Below are positions 19,986 to 30,443 of a DNA stretch of 64,000 nucleotides, piece after piece. This stretch comes from DATDAH01 sp963792205 (GTDB lineage: Bacteria > Actinomycetota > Acidimicrobiia > Acidimicrobiales > DATDAH01): positions 1,116,001 to 1,180,000 of the forward strand of contig CAWBVI010000004.1 in the NCBI GenBank assembly GCA_963792205.1. The letters are read 5' to 3'. Position numbers and translations under genes: made by a program. The notes below the pieces were generated by a model that was not told the DNA's origin, ran no database searches, and saw nothing but the letters and a program-made list of their open reading frames with translations. The stretch's first letter is position 1, and each line of letters begins with the position of its first letter.

Positions 19986-20861
19986 TCATCCTTTCACGGC
20001 CCCGGCGGTGAGCCCCCGCACGAGGTGACGTTGGAACACGATCAGGACGATGGCGATGGGAAGGGCGGCGATGAGGGTGCCCGCCATGACCAGGTTGAGC
20101 TCGTCCACGTTCGCCGAGTTGAGGCTCTTCAACCCGATCTGGACGGTCCGGACGTCGGGGTCGTCGGCCACCAGGAGCGGCCAGAGGTACTGGTTCCAGG
20201 CGAAGAGGAAGCTGAACACCGAGAGGCCGGCGATGGCCGGTCGGGCCAGGGGGATGGCCACGTGCCACATGAACCCGCCGTGCCCGTACCCGTCGAGGGC
20301 GGTGGCGTCCCGCAGATCGCGCGGCACGTTCAGGAACGCCTGGCGGATCATGAAGGTGCCGAACGTCCAGGCCAGGAACGGCACGACGAGGCCGGCGTAG
20401 CTGTTCACCCAGTTCAGGTCGGACACGATCTGGAACTGGGCCACCACGATCACCTCGGTGGGGACCATGAGCGTGGCCAGGAAGACGTAGAACAGCCAGC
20501 GCTTGCCGGGGAAGCGCAGGAAGGCGAAGGCGTAGGCGGCCAGGATCGACGTGCCCACCTGGAAGACCATGATGAGGGTCGACTGGATGAAGCTGTTGCG
20601 CAGGTAGATGCCGAGGTTGCCCTGGTCGAAGGCCTGGCCGAAGGCGTCGAACGAGATCTCGTTCGGGATGAGGATCCCGGGCCACTCGAGCAGCGCGTTG
20701 GCCGGCTGGATGGACACGACCACGGCGCTGTAGATCGGAAAGAGCACGAGGACGGCGGCGAACGTCAACCCGACGTAGCGGCCGACCTTGCGCAGGGTGG
20801 CGCCCTTGACCGACGGCGGCACGGGTGGCGCCCCGCGCTCGGCGGAGATGACCTCGGTCAC
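19986..20861 (-). CDS. Carbohydrate ABC transporter permease (MalG/UgpE type)
   Basis: 291 residues with six predicted membrane segments. The ATPase-coupling EAA loop is visible as DLRDATALDGYGHGGFMWHVAIPLARPAI (residues ~190-220; key residues A, D, G, P). The GTG start at 20861 overlaps the stop of the upstream permease (GTGA), indicating translational coupling. It pairs with the 20858-21799 permease to form the channel. Confidence 0.9.
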   Translation of the reverse strand: MTEVISAERGAPPVPPSVKGATLRKVGRYVGLTFAAVLVLFPIYSAVVVSIQPANALLEWPGILIPNEISFDAFGQAFDQGNLGIYLRNSFIQSTLIMVFQVGTSILAAYAFAFLRFPGKRWLFYVFLATLMVPTEVIVVAQFQIVSDLNWVNSYAGLVVPFLAWTFGTFMIRQAFLNVPRDLRDATALDGYGHGGFMWHVAIPLARPAIAGLSVFSFLFAWNQYLWPLLVADDPDVRTVQIGLKSLNSANVDELNLVMAGTLIAALPIAIVLIVFQRHLVRGLTAGAVKG

Positions 20862-21799
20862 TCCTCCGTCCCCCCGCCGTAGTGCACCCGGCGCTCGAAG
20901 AACGTGAACTGCACCAGCGACAGCACCAGGACGATCAGGAACAGCACGACGGCCTGGGCGGCCGCCACGCCCCCGTTCCGGTTCTGGAAGGCCTCCTGGT
21001 AGATCGAGTACACGATCAGGTTCGTCGAGTCGGCCGGCCCGCCCTCGGTCAGCAGGTCGACCTGGCCGAAGGACTGGAACGCGTTGATGGTCAGGATCAC
21101 GCTGGCGAACAGGAGGGTGGGCGAGAGCATCGGCACCGTGATCTCGCGGAACTGCAACCAGGCGCTGGCCCCGTCGACCCGTGCGCTCTCGTAGAGGTCG
21201 TCGGGGATGCCCTGCAACCCGGCGATGAGGATGATGAAGGTGATCCCGAGGTTCTGCCAGACGGTCGTCGCGGCCACCGCGAACAGCGCCGTGCTGGTGT
21301 CCAGCAGCCACTGGACCGGCTCCTGGCCGATCGATCGCAGGAACTGGTTGACGATCCCGATCGACGGCTGGAACAGCACCAGCCAGATCAGGGCCGACAC
21401 CGCGACCGAGGTGGCCACCGTCGACGAGAAGATCGTGCGGAAGACGGTGATGCCCTTGATCCGCTGGTGGGCCAGCACGGCCAGGGCCAGGCCGAGGGTG
21501 AGGCCGAAGCCCACGGTGATCAGCGCGAACAGCAGGGTCACCCAGAGGCTGTGGCGGAACGACGACGAGTTGAGCACGTCGACGTACTGGTCGAAGCCCA
21601 CGTAGAAGCGGCCGCCGAAGGGGTCCTCCCGGTAGAAGCCCAGCCAGATCGTCCGGGCCATGGGATAGAAGATGAAGACCCCGAAGACGATGAGGGACGG
21701 GGCCAGGAGGAGCAGCGCGAGGGGGATCTCGCTCGCCCGCTTGCGACCGAGGCCGGTGTCCTCCCCGGTGTCCACGGTGGGCACGCCCTGCATGGTCAC
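20858..21799 (-). CDS. Carbohydrate ABC transporter permease (MalF/UgpA type)
   Basis: 313 residues with a cytoplasmic N-terminus (~25 residues), then IPLALLLLAPSLIVFGVFIF as the first of six membrane segments. The EAA loop reads DLYESARVDGASAWLQF (~195-215). Its stop overlaps the next permease by 4 bases; the ATPase gene lies 13 bases upstream. MalF-class channel half of the sugar importer. Confidence 0.9.
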   Translation of the reverse strand: MTMQGVPTVDTGEDTGLGRKRASEIPLALLLLAPSLIVFGVFIFYPMARTIWLGFYREDPFGGRFYVGFDQYVDVLNSSSFRHSLWVTLLFALITVGFGLTLGLALAVLAHQRIKGITVFRTIFSSTVATSVAVSALIWLVLFQPSIGIVNQFLRSIGQEPVQWLLDTSTALFAVAATTVWQNLGITFIILIAGLQGIPDDLYESARVDGASAWLQFREITVPMLSPTLLFASVILTINAFQSFGQVDLLTEGGPADSTNLIVYSIYQEAFQNRNGGVAAAQAVVLFLIVLVLSLVQFTFFERRVHYGGGTEE

Positions 21800-21812
21800 G
21801 GCGGTGGCCCCC

Positions 21813-22874
<1,062 letters not shown>

Positions 22875-22920
22875 CGGCGCGGACCCTATCCAGGGCCTGA
22901 TGACGCCGTCCCGAACGCCA

Positions 22921-22940
22921 GGTGTCCTGGAGTAGACACC
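22921..22940. promoter_or_regulatory. Inverted repeat between the divergent importer operon and F420 gene
   Basis: GGTGTC (22921-22926) and GACACC (22935-22940) form a perfect 6-bp inverted repeat with 8-base spacing, 4 bases before the ATG at 22945. The position in a 70-base divergent region suits an operator for one or both genes. Confidence 0.4.
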
Positions 22941-22944
22941 GGGG

Positions 22945-23862
22945 ATGGACCTGCGGATCTTCACCGAGCCCCAGTTCGGCGCCACGTACGAGGACCAGCT
23001 CGCCGTTGCCCAGGCCGCGGAGGCCGGCGGCTTCGACGCCTTCTTCCGCTCCGACCACTGGGTCACGTTCGCGGGCGACGGGCTGCCGGGCCCCACCGAT
23101 TCCTGGGTCACCCTCGGGGCCATCGCCCGGGAGACCGAGCGCATCCGGTTGGGGACCCTGGTCACCTCGTCCACCTTCCGGCTGCCGGGGCCGCTGGCGG
23201 TCACCATCGCCCAGATCGACCAGATGAGCGGCGGCCGGGTGGAGCTGGGCCTGGGTGCGGGGTGGTTCGACGGCGAGCACCACGCCTACGGCATCCCGTT
23301 CCCGGACACGGGCGAGCGGTTCGAGCGCTTGGAGGAGCAGCTGGCCGTCATCACCGGCCTCTGGGAGACCCCGGCGGGCGAGCGGTTCTCGTTCGCCGGT
23401 CGCCACTACGAGCTCACGGACTCCCCGGCCCTGCCCAAGCCGGTCCAGTCGCCCCGCCCCCCGATCATCGTCGGCGGCCACGGCGCGAAGCGGACGCCGC
23501 GCCTCGCCGCCACCTACGCCGACGAGTTCAACCTGCCGTTCTCACCGCTGGCCGACTTCACCCCCCAGAAGGAGCGGGTGACCGCGGCGTGCGAAGCGCG
23601 CGACCGCGACCCGGCCACGATGACGTGGTCGGTGGCGCTCACGGTCGCCATGGGCGCCGACGAGGCCGAGTTCCAGCGCCGGGCCGAGGCCATCGCCCAC
23701 GACCCCGACCAGCTGCGCACCGGCCAGCTCGGCGGCACCCCCGACGAGATCCGCGACCGTCTCGGCCAGTGGGCCGACGTCGGCGCCGAGCGCGTGTACC
23801 TCCAGGTGCTCGACCTGGCCGACCTCGATCACCTCGCCCTCTTGGCCGACGAGCTCCTCTAG
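22945..23862 (+). CDS. LLM-class F420-dependent oxidoreductase
   Basis: 305 residues. Luciferase-like TIM barrel using coenzyme F420. It starts MDLRIFTEPQFG, with SDHW near residue 31 (family His region), IRLGTLVTSSTFRLPGPLAV, GGRVELGLGAGWFDGEHHAYG (the Gly-rich cofactor loop), and PPIIVGGHGAKRTPRLAA near residue 170. The organism therefore probably makes F420. Substrate not predictable. It ends in a stop that overlaps the stop of the convergent MFS gene within CTAG. Confidence 0.88.
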   Translation: MDLRIFTEPQFGATYEDQLAVAQAAEAGGFDAFFRSDHWVTFAGDGLPGPTDSWVTLGAIARETERIRLGTLVTSSTFRLPGPLAVTIAQIDQMSGGRVELGLGAGWFDGEHHAYGIPFPDTGERFERLEEQLAVITGLWETPAGERFSFAGRHYELTDSPALPKPVQSPRPPIIVGGHGAKRTPRLAATYADEFNLPFSPLADFTPQKERVTAACEARDRDPATMTWSVALTVAMGADEAEFQRRAEAIAHDPDQLRTGQLGGTPDEIRDRLGQWADVGAERVYLQVLDLADLDHLALLADELL

Positions 23863-25319
23863 CCCATCGTTCTGGCGCCTGATTCCCCGGCCAGGGGCGG
23901 GAGATCAGGCGCCAGAACGACGACGGGCTCGTCGGGGTCCGGGCGGGTGTCGATGCCGAGGCTGACGGCGGCGGAGAGGACGCCGAGCAGCACCAGCGAC
24001 CACCAGAGGGGATCGAAGTCGGCCACGGGGTCGCCGGCCACGAAGCCGCCCACGAGGACGACGGCCAGGGCGATGCCGATCGTGCCCGACAGCCGGACGA
24101 CGGTCTGGATCGCCGCCGCGGCGACGCCGAAGCGGGACTCGTCGACACCGTGGACCGCCGCGCTCTGGAAGTTCGGGAAGACCAGGCCGATGCCCACCCC
24201 GAGCAGGAGCACGCCTGGCAGCCACACCGTCGCCAGCTCCGGCTCGGGACCGATGCCGACGAGGAGCCAAAGGCCCCCGGCGGCGAAGACCAGCGCCCCC
24301 GGCACCATCACCGCCCGGTGGCCGACGTGGTCGGCCAGCCGACCGCCGACGTAGGAGAACACGGCGGCCGCGGCGGGCCCCGGCGTCACCAGGAGGCCCG
24401 CACGGCCCGTCGAGTAGCCCCAGCCTTCGGTCAGGAAGCGGACCAGGCCGAAGAACATGGCGAAGAACGCGGCCCCGAACAGGAGCGCGACCACGTTCGC
24501 CCGCCGGAACAGCGGCGCCCGGTAGAGGTCGGGTGAGATCACCGGCGAGGGGTGGTGGCGGGAGCGGTGGACCAGCGCGGCGAAGGCGGCGGCGGAGACG
24601 ACGAAGGCGGCGAGCACGCCCGGTGCCGTCCACCCCCGCTCGGGGCCCTCGACCAGCCCGAGGGCCAGCGACCCGACCGCGATCACCACCAGGGCCGATC
24701 CCAGCAGGTCGGTGAGGCCGTGCACGTCGGGGTCCACCGACTCGACCAGGACCGAACGGCCCAGGACGATGACGACGACCGCCAGCGGCACGCTCAGCCA
24801 GAAGCCCCACCGCCAGCCACCGAGTTCGACGACCAGCGCGCCGATGGACGGCCCGGCGGCCGCGGCCACGCCACCCACCGCGCCCCACGTGCCGATGGCC
24901 ATCGCCCGGCGGTCCTCGGGGAACTCGCGCAGGACCAGGGCCATGGCCGACGGTGTCATCAGCGCGCCGCCGCACGCCTGGAACGCCCGGGTGGCGATGA
25001 GCACCCCCGGGCTCGGGGCGGCCCCGCTGGCCAGCGCGCCGAGCCCGAAGATCGTGGCCCCGATCAGGAACATCCGCCGGCGGCCGTAGAGGTCGGCCAG
25101 GCGGCCGCCGGGCACGAGCAGCGCGGCGATGACGATGCCGTAGGTGGTCAGCACCCAGGACAGCAGAGCCGTCGACGAGTCCGGGAAGGCGTCCTCGATC
25201 TCCGGGAAGGCGACGAACACCACCGACAGGTCGAGGGCGCCGGCGAAGCCCGCCATGCAGGCCAGCGCGAGGACGACCCACGCCCGCCGCGGGACCTCGG
25301 CCTCGGCCTCCGGGGTCAC
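23859..25319 (-). CDS. MFS drug exporter (EmrB/QacA, 14-TM type)
   Basis: 486 residues. Starts at GTG 25319 (VTPEAEAEVPRRAWVVLALA), overlapping the holB stop as GTGA. Antiporter motifs are visible: DLSVVFVAFPEIEDAF in TM1 (motif D1), GGRLADLYGRRRMFLIG (motif A, residues ~70-86) and PSIGALVVELGGWRWGFWL (motif C with W-W). About 14 hydrophobic segments. Its 3' end encodes half of a 17-bp perfect inverted repeat. Proton-driven efflux of small hydrophobic compounds is inferred from the family. Confidence 0.88.
   Translation of the reverse strand: MTPEAEAEVPRRAWVVLALACMAGFAGALDLSVVFVAFPEIEDAFPDSSTALLSWVLTTYGIVIAALLVPGGRLADLYGRRRMFLIGATIFGLGALASGAAPSPGVLIATRAFQACGGALMTPSAMALVLREFPEDRRAMAIGTWGAVGGVAAAAGPSIGALVVELGGWRWGFWLSVPLAVVVIVLGRSVLVESVDPDVHGLTDLLGSALVVIAVGSLALGLVEGPERGWTAPGVLAAFVVSAAAFAALVHRSRHHPSPVISPDLYRAPLFRRANVVALLFGAAFFAMFFGLVRFLTEGWGYSTGRAGLLVTPGPAAAAVFSYVGGRLADHVGHRAVMVPGALVFAAGGLWLLVGIGPEPELATVWLPGVLLLGVGIGLVFPNFQSAAVHGVDESRFGVAAAAIQTVVRLSGTIGIALAVVLVGGFVAGDPVADFDPLWWSLVLLGVLSAAVSLGIDTRPDPDEPVVVLAPDLPPLAGESGARTMG
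23867..23920. terminator. Long perfect inverted repeat at a convergent gene end
   Basis: TCGTTCTGGCGCCTGAT (23867-23883) and its exact complement ATCAGGCGCCAGAACGA (23904-23920) make a 17-bp stem with a 20-base loop. It lies just after the F420 gene and inside the last codons of the MFS gene. A bidirectional terminator or a REP-like repeat is likely. Its outer part shares CGTTCTGG with the palindrome at 41792. Confidence 0.6.
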
Positions 25320-26380
25320 CGGAGGGGCGGGAGGTTCAGCAGCAGGCCCAGGAGCCAGAGCTCTTCGGTGGGGTTGCGGATGAGGTCGTCGGCCGCGGCC
25401 TGGATGGCGGTGAGGCCGTCGACCAGGGCCACGGGCTCCGGATGGGTGGGGAGGGCGTCGCGGTAGCGCCCGGCGACGGTGGCCAGGCCGAAGCGCAGCT
25501 CCTGACGCCGCAGCGTGCGGACCTGGCGCTTCTGGCGGGTGACCAGCTCGCCGAGCAGGCCCCTGCGCAACCCGTAGCGCTCGATCTCCTCTTCCAGGTC
25601 GAGCCGCTCGACCTCGTGGTGGGCGTCGAGGGGGGCCTGGGCGACGTCGATGCGGGCCCGGAGGTCCTCGACCAGCTGCACGACCCGGGTCCCGGTGCCG
25701 TCGAGGCGCTCGGGGACCGCCGCCCACGCGTCGCGGCGGGACACGAGGGCGTCGTCGGTGGCCAGCAGCCGGGCCCGGGCCAGGTCGCCCCCCGCGGCGG
25801 CTGCGGCCTCCGCGGCGCGGGCCGCGTCGACCCCCTCGGCGACGAGGCGCTCGACCACGATGGTGTCGGGCACCGGTCCGAACTCGATCCGCACGCAGCG
25901 CGACGCCGTGGTCACGAGGTCGGGCGGGACCTCGTCGGCGACGACGACGATGACCGTCCGGGGGGGCGGTTCCTCGATGGTCTTGAGCAGGGCCCCGGCG
26001 TGCTCCTCCATGGTGTGGAACTCACCCAGGACGACGAGCTTGTGGTCGGCCTCCACCGGCGCCCGGTTCGCCTCGCGGAGGATGTCCAGCAGGTCGCTCT
26101 CCTTCTTGTTCACGCTCAGCCGCTGGCCCTCGGGCTCGAAGAAGACGAGGTCGGGGTGCTTGGCGTCGAGGGCGAGCCGGGCCTGGCGGTCGGCGTCCTC
26201 ACCCTCGAGGTCGCGGGAGAACAGCTCGGCGGCGAACGCCCGGGCCGCGGCCCGGCGGCCGCTACCCGGCGGGCCGACGAAGAGGTAGGCGTGGACCGGG
26301 GCGGCGACCGCGGCCCTCAGGTCGGCGACGGCCCGGTCCTGTCCGGCCACCTCGCCCCACAGGTCGGTGGTGACGCTCAC
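25316..26380 (-). CDS. holB: DNA polymerase III subunit delta'
   Basis: 354 residues from GTG 26380 (VSVTTDLWGEVAGQDRAVADL). Clamp-loader AAA+ fold: a degenerate Walker A GPPGSGRRAAARAF with Arg replacing the catalytic Lys (delta' does not hydrolyse ATP), KLVVLGEFHTMEEHAGALLKTIEEPP (Walker B/lid region, residues ~115-140), and ATTASRCVRIEF-like sensor 1 (TTASRCVRIEF). It loads the sliding clamp with DnaX and HolA. GTGA overlaps join it to tmk upstream and the MFS gene downstream. The topA-tmk-holB order is common in actinobacteria. Confidence 0.9.
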   Translation of the reverse strand: MSVTTDLWGEVAGQDRAVADLRAAVAAPVHAYLFVGPPGSGRRAAARAFAAELFSRDLEGEDADRQARLALDAKHPDLVFFEPEGQRLSVNKKESDLLDILREANRAPVEADHKLVVLGEFHTMEEHAGALLKTIEEPPPRTVIVVVADEVPPDLVTTASRCVRIEFGPVPDTIVVERLVAEGVDAARAAEAAAAAGGDLARARLLATDDALVSRRDAWAAVPERLDGTGTRVVQLVEDLRARIDVAQAPLDAHHEVERLDLEEEIERYGLRRGLLGELVTRQKRQVRTLRRQELRFGLATVAGRYRDALPTHPEPVALVDGLTAIQAAADDLIRNPTEELWLLGLLLNLPPLR

Positions 26381-26976
26381 AAGAGGCGCTCGGTGACCGC
26401 GGCGAGGACCCGGGCGGCCACCTCGTCGACCGTGCCGGTGCCGTCCACCACGACCCAGCCTGCCGGATCGGCGCCGGCCAGCTCCCGGTAGCCCTCGGCC
26501 ACCCGCTCGTGGAAGTCGTCGCCCTCGCCCTCGAACCGGTCCGGGTCGCCGCCCACCCGGGCCGCGGCGATCGCCGGGGGCACCTCGAGCAGCACGGTGA
26601 GGTCCGGCGTGAGCCCTCCGGTCGCCCAGGCATTGACCTCGGCCACCTCCTCGACCGGGAGCTGGCGACCGTGGCCCTGGTAGACGAGCGACGACGAGAC
26701 GTACCGGTCGGTCACCACGTCCCGCCCCGCTTCGAGGTTGGGGCGCACGACTTGGGCGACGTGGTCGGCCCGGGCGGCGGCGATGAGCAGGACCTCGGCC
26801 CGGTCGTCCATCTCGCCCGTCGCCGGGTCGAGGACGATGTCGCGCATGCGCTCGCCGGCGGGGGTACCGCCGGGTTCACGGGTCAGGAGGGCACCCAGGG
26901 ACCCGGCCAGCAGGCGGGCCTGGGTCGACTTCCCGCACCCGTCGCCCCCCTCCAGGGCGATGAACCGCCCAGGCAC
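26377..26976 (-). CDS. tmk: Thymidylate kinase
   Basis: 199 residues from GTG 26976 (VPGRFIALEGGDGCGKSTQA). It phosphorylates dTMP to dTDP. P-loop GGDGCGKST at 10-18, TREPGGTPAGE (DR/RE motif region for dTMP binding), VTDRYVSSSLVYQGHGR (residues ~88-104, DRY motif), and lid region DRFEGEGDDFHERVAEGYREL. Usual length for bacterial Tmk. The gene lies 5 bases after topA and overlaps holB by 4. Confidence 0.94.
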   Translation of the reverse strand: MPGRFIALEGGDGCGKSTQARLLAGSLGALLTREPGGTPAGERMRDIVLDPATGEMDDRAEVLLIAAARADHVAQVVRPNLEAGRDVVTDRYVSSSLVYQGHGRQLPVEEVAEVNAWATGGLTPDLTVLLEVPPAIAAARVGGDPDRFEGEGDDFHERVAEGYRELAGADPAGWVVVDGTGTVDEVAARVLAAVTERLL

Positions 26977-26981
26977 CGGGG

Positions 26982-29630
26982 TCAGTCGCTCTTCTTGGCC
27001 GCGGGCTTCTTCTTCGCCGCGGGCTTCTTCTTCGCGGCCGGCTTCTTCTTGGGCGGCGCCTTCAGCCGCCGCTCCGCCAGCAGCTCGGCGGCCCGCTCCG
27101 GGGTGATGCCCTCGACGGTGTCCCCCTTGCGCAACGAGGCGTTGGACTCGCCGTCGGTGACGTAGGGCCCGAAGCGACCGTCCTTCAGCACCATGGGCGA
27201 GCCCGTGGCCGGGTCGTCGCCCAGCTCCTTGAGCGGTGGCTTGGCCTGGCCCCGACCCCGCGTCTTGGGTTGGGCCAGGAGGGCGAGGCAGGCGTCGAGG
27301 TCGATGGTGAAGAGCTGCTCCTCGTCGGCCAGGCTCCGGGTGTCCTTGTCCTTCTTGAGATAGGGCCCGTACCGGCCGTTCTGCACCGTGATCTCGACCT
27401 CGTCGGCCGGGTCCACCCCGACCACTCGGGGCAACGACAGGAGCTGGAGGCCCTCGTCCAGCGTCAGGGTGTTGATCGTCATCGTCTGGAACAGCGAGGC
27501 CGTCTTCGGCTTGCCGTCGACCTCTTCGGTCTCCGGGTCGCCGAGCTGGACGTAGGGACCGAAGCGGCCCGCTTTGGCCAGCACCGACAGGCCCGTCTCG
27601 GGATCCTGGCCGACGACCCGGTCGTCGGACGGCGCCTCCAGCAGCTCCACCGCCATCGCCGGCGTGAGCTCGTCGGGCGGCAGGTCCTCGGGGATGGACG
27701 CGGTGTCGTCGCCGCGCTGGAGGTACGGCCCGTAGCGGCCGGGACGGGCCACGATGGCCACGCCTTCGGGGTCGTCCCCGATCGGGATGGAGTTGATGGC
27801 CCGGGCGTCGATCTCGTCGAGATGGCCGGACACCATCTGGTGGAGGCCGCCGTCACCGTCGGTGCCGTTGCCGAAGTAGAAGCGGCTGAGCCAGGGGATC
27901 TGCTCCGCCTCCCCGCTGGCGATCTCGTCCAGCTCGTCCTCCATCCGGGCGGTGAACGCGTAGTCGACGAGGTCCGGGAAGTGCTCCTCGAGCAGGGTGA
28001 TCACCGCGAAGGCGGTGAACGACGGCACCAGGGCCGAGCCCTTCTTCCACACGTAGCCGCGGTCCTGGATGGTGCCGATGATCGACGCGTAGGTGGACGG
28101 GCGGCCCACCCCGAGCTCCTCCATGCGGCGCACGAGGGAGGCCTCGGTGAAGCGAGGCGGGGGCTGGGTCTCGTGGCCCTTGGGCTCGACCGAGCGGGCG
28201 GCCACGACGTCGCCCTCGGCCAGGTCGGGCAGGACCCGCTCCTGGTCCTCCAGCTCGCCCTCGGGGTCGTCGGAGCCCTCCACGTAGGCCCGGAGGAACC
28301 CCGGGTGGTGGATGGTCTTGCCCGAGGCCGCGAACTCTGCGTCCTGCCCGGTCCGGGCCGACGCCCCGAGCCGCACCTGGACGCTCTGGCCCCGGGCATC
28401 GGTCATCTGCGAGGCGACCGTGCGGCGCCACACCAGCTCGTAGAGGCGCAGCTCGTCGGCCCCCAGCTCACCGGCGACCTCCTCGGGAAGGCGGAACCGG
28501 TCACCCGCGGGGCGGACGGCCTCGTGGGCCTCCTGGGCGTTCTTGACCTTGCGGGTGTACTGGCGGGGCGCATCGGGCAGGAAGTCGCTGCCGTACTTCT
28601 CGGCGATCTGGGACCGGGCCGCGCTGACCGCCGTCTCCGACAGCGTGGTGCTGTCGGTGCGCATGTAGGTGATGTAGCCGTTCTCGTACAGGCGCTGGGC
28701 CACGGCCATGGTGCGGGCCGACGAGAAGCGCAGCTTGCGCCCGGCCTCCTGCTGGAGGGTCGAGGTCATGAACGGGGCGTAGGGCTTGCGGGTGTAGGGC
28801 TTCGACTCGACCGAGCGCACGGCGAAGGTGGCCCCGTCGAGGCCCTCGGCCAGCGCGGTGGCGGTGGCTTCGTCGAGGCGGGCGACCTCGGCCGTCAGGT
28901 GGCCGTGCTCGTCGAAGTCCTTGCCCGTGGCCAGGCGCTGGCCGTCGAGGGTGACGAGGGTGGCCGGGAACTCCGCCGCCGGCTCGCCACCGGCGAAGAC
29001 GCCGTCGAGGTCCCAGTAGGACGCGGCGGTGAAGCGCATCCGCGCCCGCTCCCGTTCGACCACGATGCGGGTGGCCACGCTCTGGACCCGGCCGGCCGAC
29101 AGGCCGGTCTGCACCTTCTTCCAGAGGACGGGGCTGACCTCGTAGCCGTACAGGCGGTCGAGGATGCGCCGCGCCTCCTGGGCGTCGACCAGGCGGCGGT
29201 CGATCTCCCGGGGTTCGTCGATGGCCCGCTGGATCGCCTCGGGCGTGATCTCGTGGAAGACCATCCGCCGCACCGGGATGCGCTCGGGCGGGCTCAGCAC
29301 CTCGAGCAGGTGCCAGGCGATGGCCTCGCCCTCGCGGTCCTCATCCGTCGCGAGGTAGAGCTCGGTGGCGTCCTTCAGCTTCTTGCGCAGGTTGGCGACC
29401 ACGTCCTTCTTGCCCTTGTTGACCACGTACAGGGGCTTGAAGTCGTTCTCGGTGTCCACGCCCAGCCGGGCCCAGGCCTCGCCCTTGTAGGCGGCGGGGA
29501 CGTCGGCGGCGTTCTGGGGCAGGTCGCGGATGTGGCCCACCGACGACTCGACGACGTAGTCGCCCCCGAGGTAGCCCGCGATGGTCTTCGCCTTCGCGGG
29601 GCTCTCGACGATCACCAACGGTCCGGCCAC
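26982..29630 (-). CDS. topA: DNA topoisomerase I
   Basis: 882 residues from GTG 29630 (VAGPLVIVESPAKAKTIAGYL); an ATG at 29672 would add 14 unrelated residues. Type IA enzyme that relaxes negative supercoils. Toprim motif VIVESPAKAKTI and the acidic triad TDEDREGE (~95-102), strand-passage region RTGLSAGRVQSVATR-like (QTGLSAGRVQSVATRIV), catalytic Tyr in YITYMRTDST (~330-340), then repeated C-terminal topo domains marked by GRYGPYLQ and GRFGPYVQ. The tail has four lysine blocks of the KKKPAA type, common in actinobacterial TopA, which bind DNA and aid processivity. Confidence 0.95.
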   Translation of the reverse strand: MAGPLVIVESPAKAKTIAGYLGGDYVVESSVGHIRDLPQNAADVPAAYKGEAWARLGVDTENDFKPLYVVNKGKKDVVANLRKKLKDATELYLATDEDREGEAIAWHLLEVLSPPERIPVRRMVFHEITPEAIQRAIDEPREIDRRLVDAQEARRILDRLYGYEVSPVLWKKVQTGLSAGRVQSVATRIVVERERARMRFTAASYWDLDGVFAGGEPAAEFPATLVTLDGQRLATGKDFDEHGHLTAEVARLDEATATALAEGLDGATFAVRSVESKPYTRKPYAPFMTSTLQQEAGRKLRFSSARTMAVAQRLYENGYITYMRTDSTTLSETAVSAARSQIAEKYGSDFLPDAPRQYTRKVKNAQEAHEAVRPAGDRFRLPEEVAGELGADELRLYELVWRRTVASQMTDARGQSVQVRLGASARTGQDAEFAASGKTIHHPGFLRAYVEGSDDPEGELEDQERVLPDLAEGDVVAARSVEPKGHETQPPPRFTEASLVRRMEELGVGRPSTYASIIGTIQDRGYVWKKGSALVPSFTAFAVITLLEEHFPDLVDYAFTARMEDELDEIASGEAEQIPWLSRFYFGNGTDGDGGLHQMVSGHLDEIDARAINSIPIGDDPEGVAIVARPGRYGPYLQRGDDTASIPEDLPPDELTPAMAVELLEAPSDDRVVGQDPETGLSVLAKAGRFGPYVQLGDPETEEVDGKPKTASLFQTMTINTLTLDEGLQLLSLPRVVGVDPADEVEITVQNGRYGPYLKKDKDTRSLADEEQLFTIDLDACLALLAQPKTRGRGQAKPPLKELGDDPATGSPMVLKDGRFGPYVTDGESNASLRKGDTVEGITPERAAELLAERRLKAPPKKKPAAKKKPAAKKKPAAKKSD

Positions 29631-29684
29631 GGCGCGGAGGGTATGGGGCGGGAAGCCCCAAAAGTCAACCATCGCCTCCAGAGG

Positions 29685-30443
29685 TCAGCGGCTGGAGATG
29701 CCGCCACCGTCGACGAGGTGGGCCTGACCGTTGACCTGCCGGGCCTTGTCGGAGGCCAGCCAGACGACCGCCTCGGCGACCTCCTCGGGGGCGAGCAGGT
29801 CGCCCGAGGGGACCGACGCGGCCATCATCCGGCGCATTCCGTCGTCCTCGCCGATGAAGCCCCGGAGCATCGGCGTGTCGGTCGGACCGGGCAGCACGGC
29901 GTTGACCCGGATGCCCTGACGCCCGTACTCGGCGGCGGCCGTGCGGGTGAGGCCGAGCACGCCGTGCTTGGCCGCGACGTAGTGGGGCAGGCCGGCGAAA
30001 CCGACGACGCCCGCCCCCGACGAGGTGTTCACGATGGCGCCCCCGCCGCCCCGCTCGACGAAGTGGGCGAGCTCGTGCTTCATGCACAGGAAGACGCTGG
30101 TCAGGTTGACCTGCAGCATCCGGTCCCAGTCCCCGCGGTCGAGCTCGTGGAACGAGGTCATCTCGCCGGTGATCCCGGCGTTGTTGAAGGCGGTGTCCAG
30201 CCGGCCGTGCTCGGCCACGATCCCGTCGACCAGGCCCTTGACCGCCGCCTCGTCGGTCAGGTCGGCCTCGACCCAGGAGGCGGTCGCCCCCGCGGCCTCC
30301 ACGGCGGCCACCGTCTCGCCCGCGTCCTTCAGGTCGGCGACGACGACCGCCGACGCCCCGTCGCGGGCGAACAGCCGGGCCGCGGCGGCGCCGATGCCGC
30401 CGGCCCCTCCGGTGACCAGGACGACGGCGCCCTCGACGGTCAG
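29685..30443 (-). CDS. SDR-family NAD(P)-dependent oxidoreductase, probable CTG start
   Basis: 252 residues. Classical short-chain dehydrogenase: cofactor motif VTGGAGGIGAAAARLF, NNAG (FNNAGITGE, ~85), catalytic Ser in IVNTSSGAGVVG, and YVAAK (Tyr/Lys, ~155-159), then DGGG near the end. No ATG, GTG or TTG precedes the Rossmann motif in this frame. A start at 30311 would remove it. The CTG at 30443-30441 gives L/M-TVEGAVVLVTGG and overlaps the Hsp70 stop as CTGA, the same geometry as the ATGA/GTGA junctions nearby. It would be co-transcribed with the Hsp70-like gene. Substrate unknown. Confidence 0.85.
   Translation of the reverse strand: MTVEGAVVLVTGGAGGIGAAAARLFARDGASAVVVADLKDAGETVAAVEAAGATASWVEADLTDEAAVKGLVDGIVAEHGRLDTAFNNAGITGEMTSFHELDRGDWDRMLQVNLTSVFLCMKHELAHFVERGGGGAIVNTSSGAGVVGFAGLPHYVAAKHGVLGLTRTAAAEYGRQGIRVNAVLPGPTDTPMLRGFIGEDDGMRRMMAASVPSGDLLAPEEVAEAVVWLASDKARQVNGQAHLVDGGGISSR

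Noticed and set aside
29685..30311. SDR gene starting at the internal ATG 30311
   Set aside because: Would delete the cofactor-binding motif; the CTG start is favoured.
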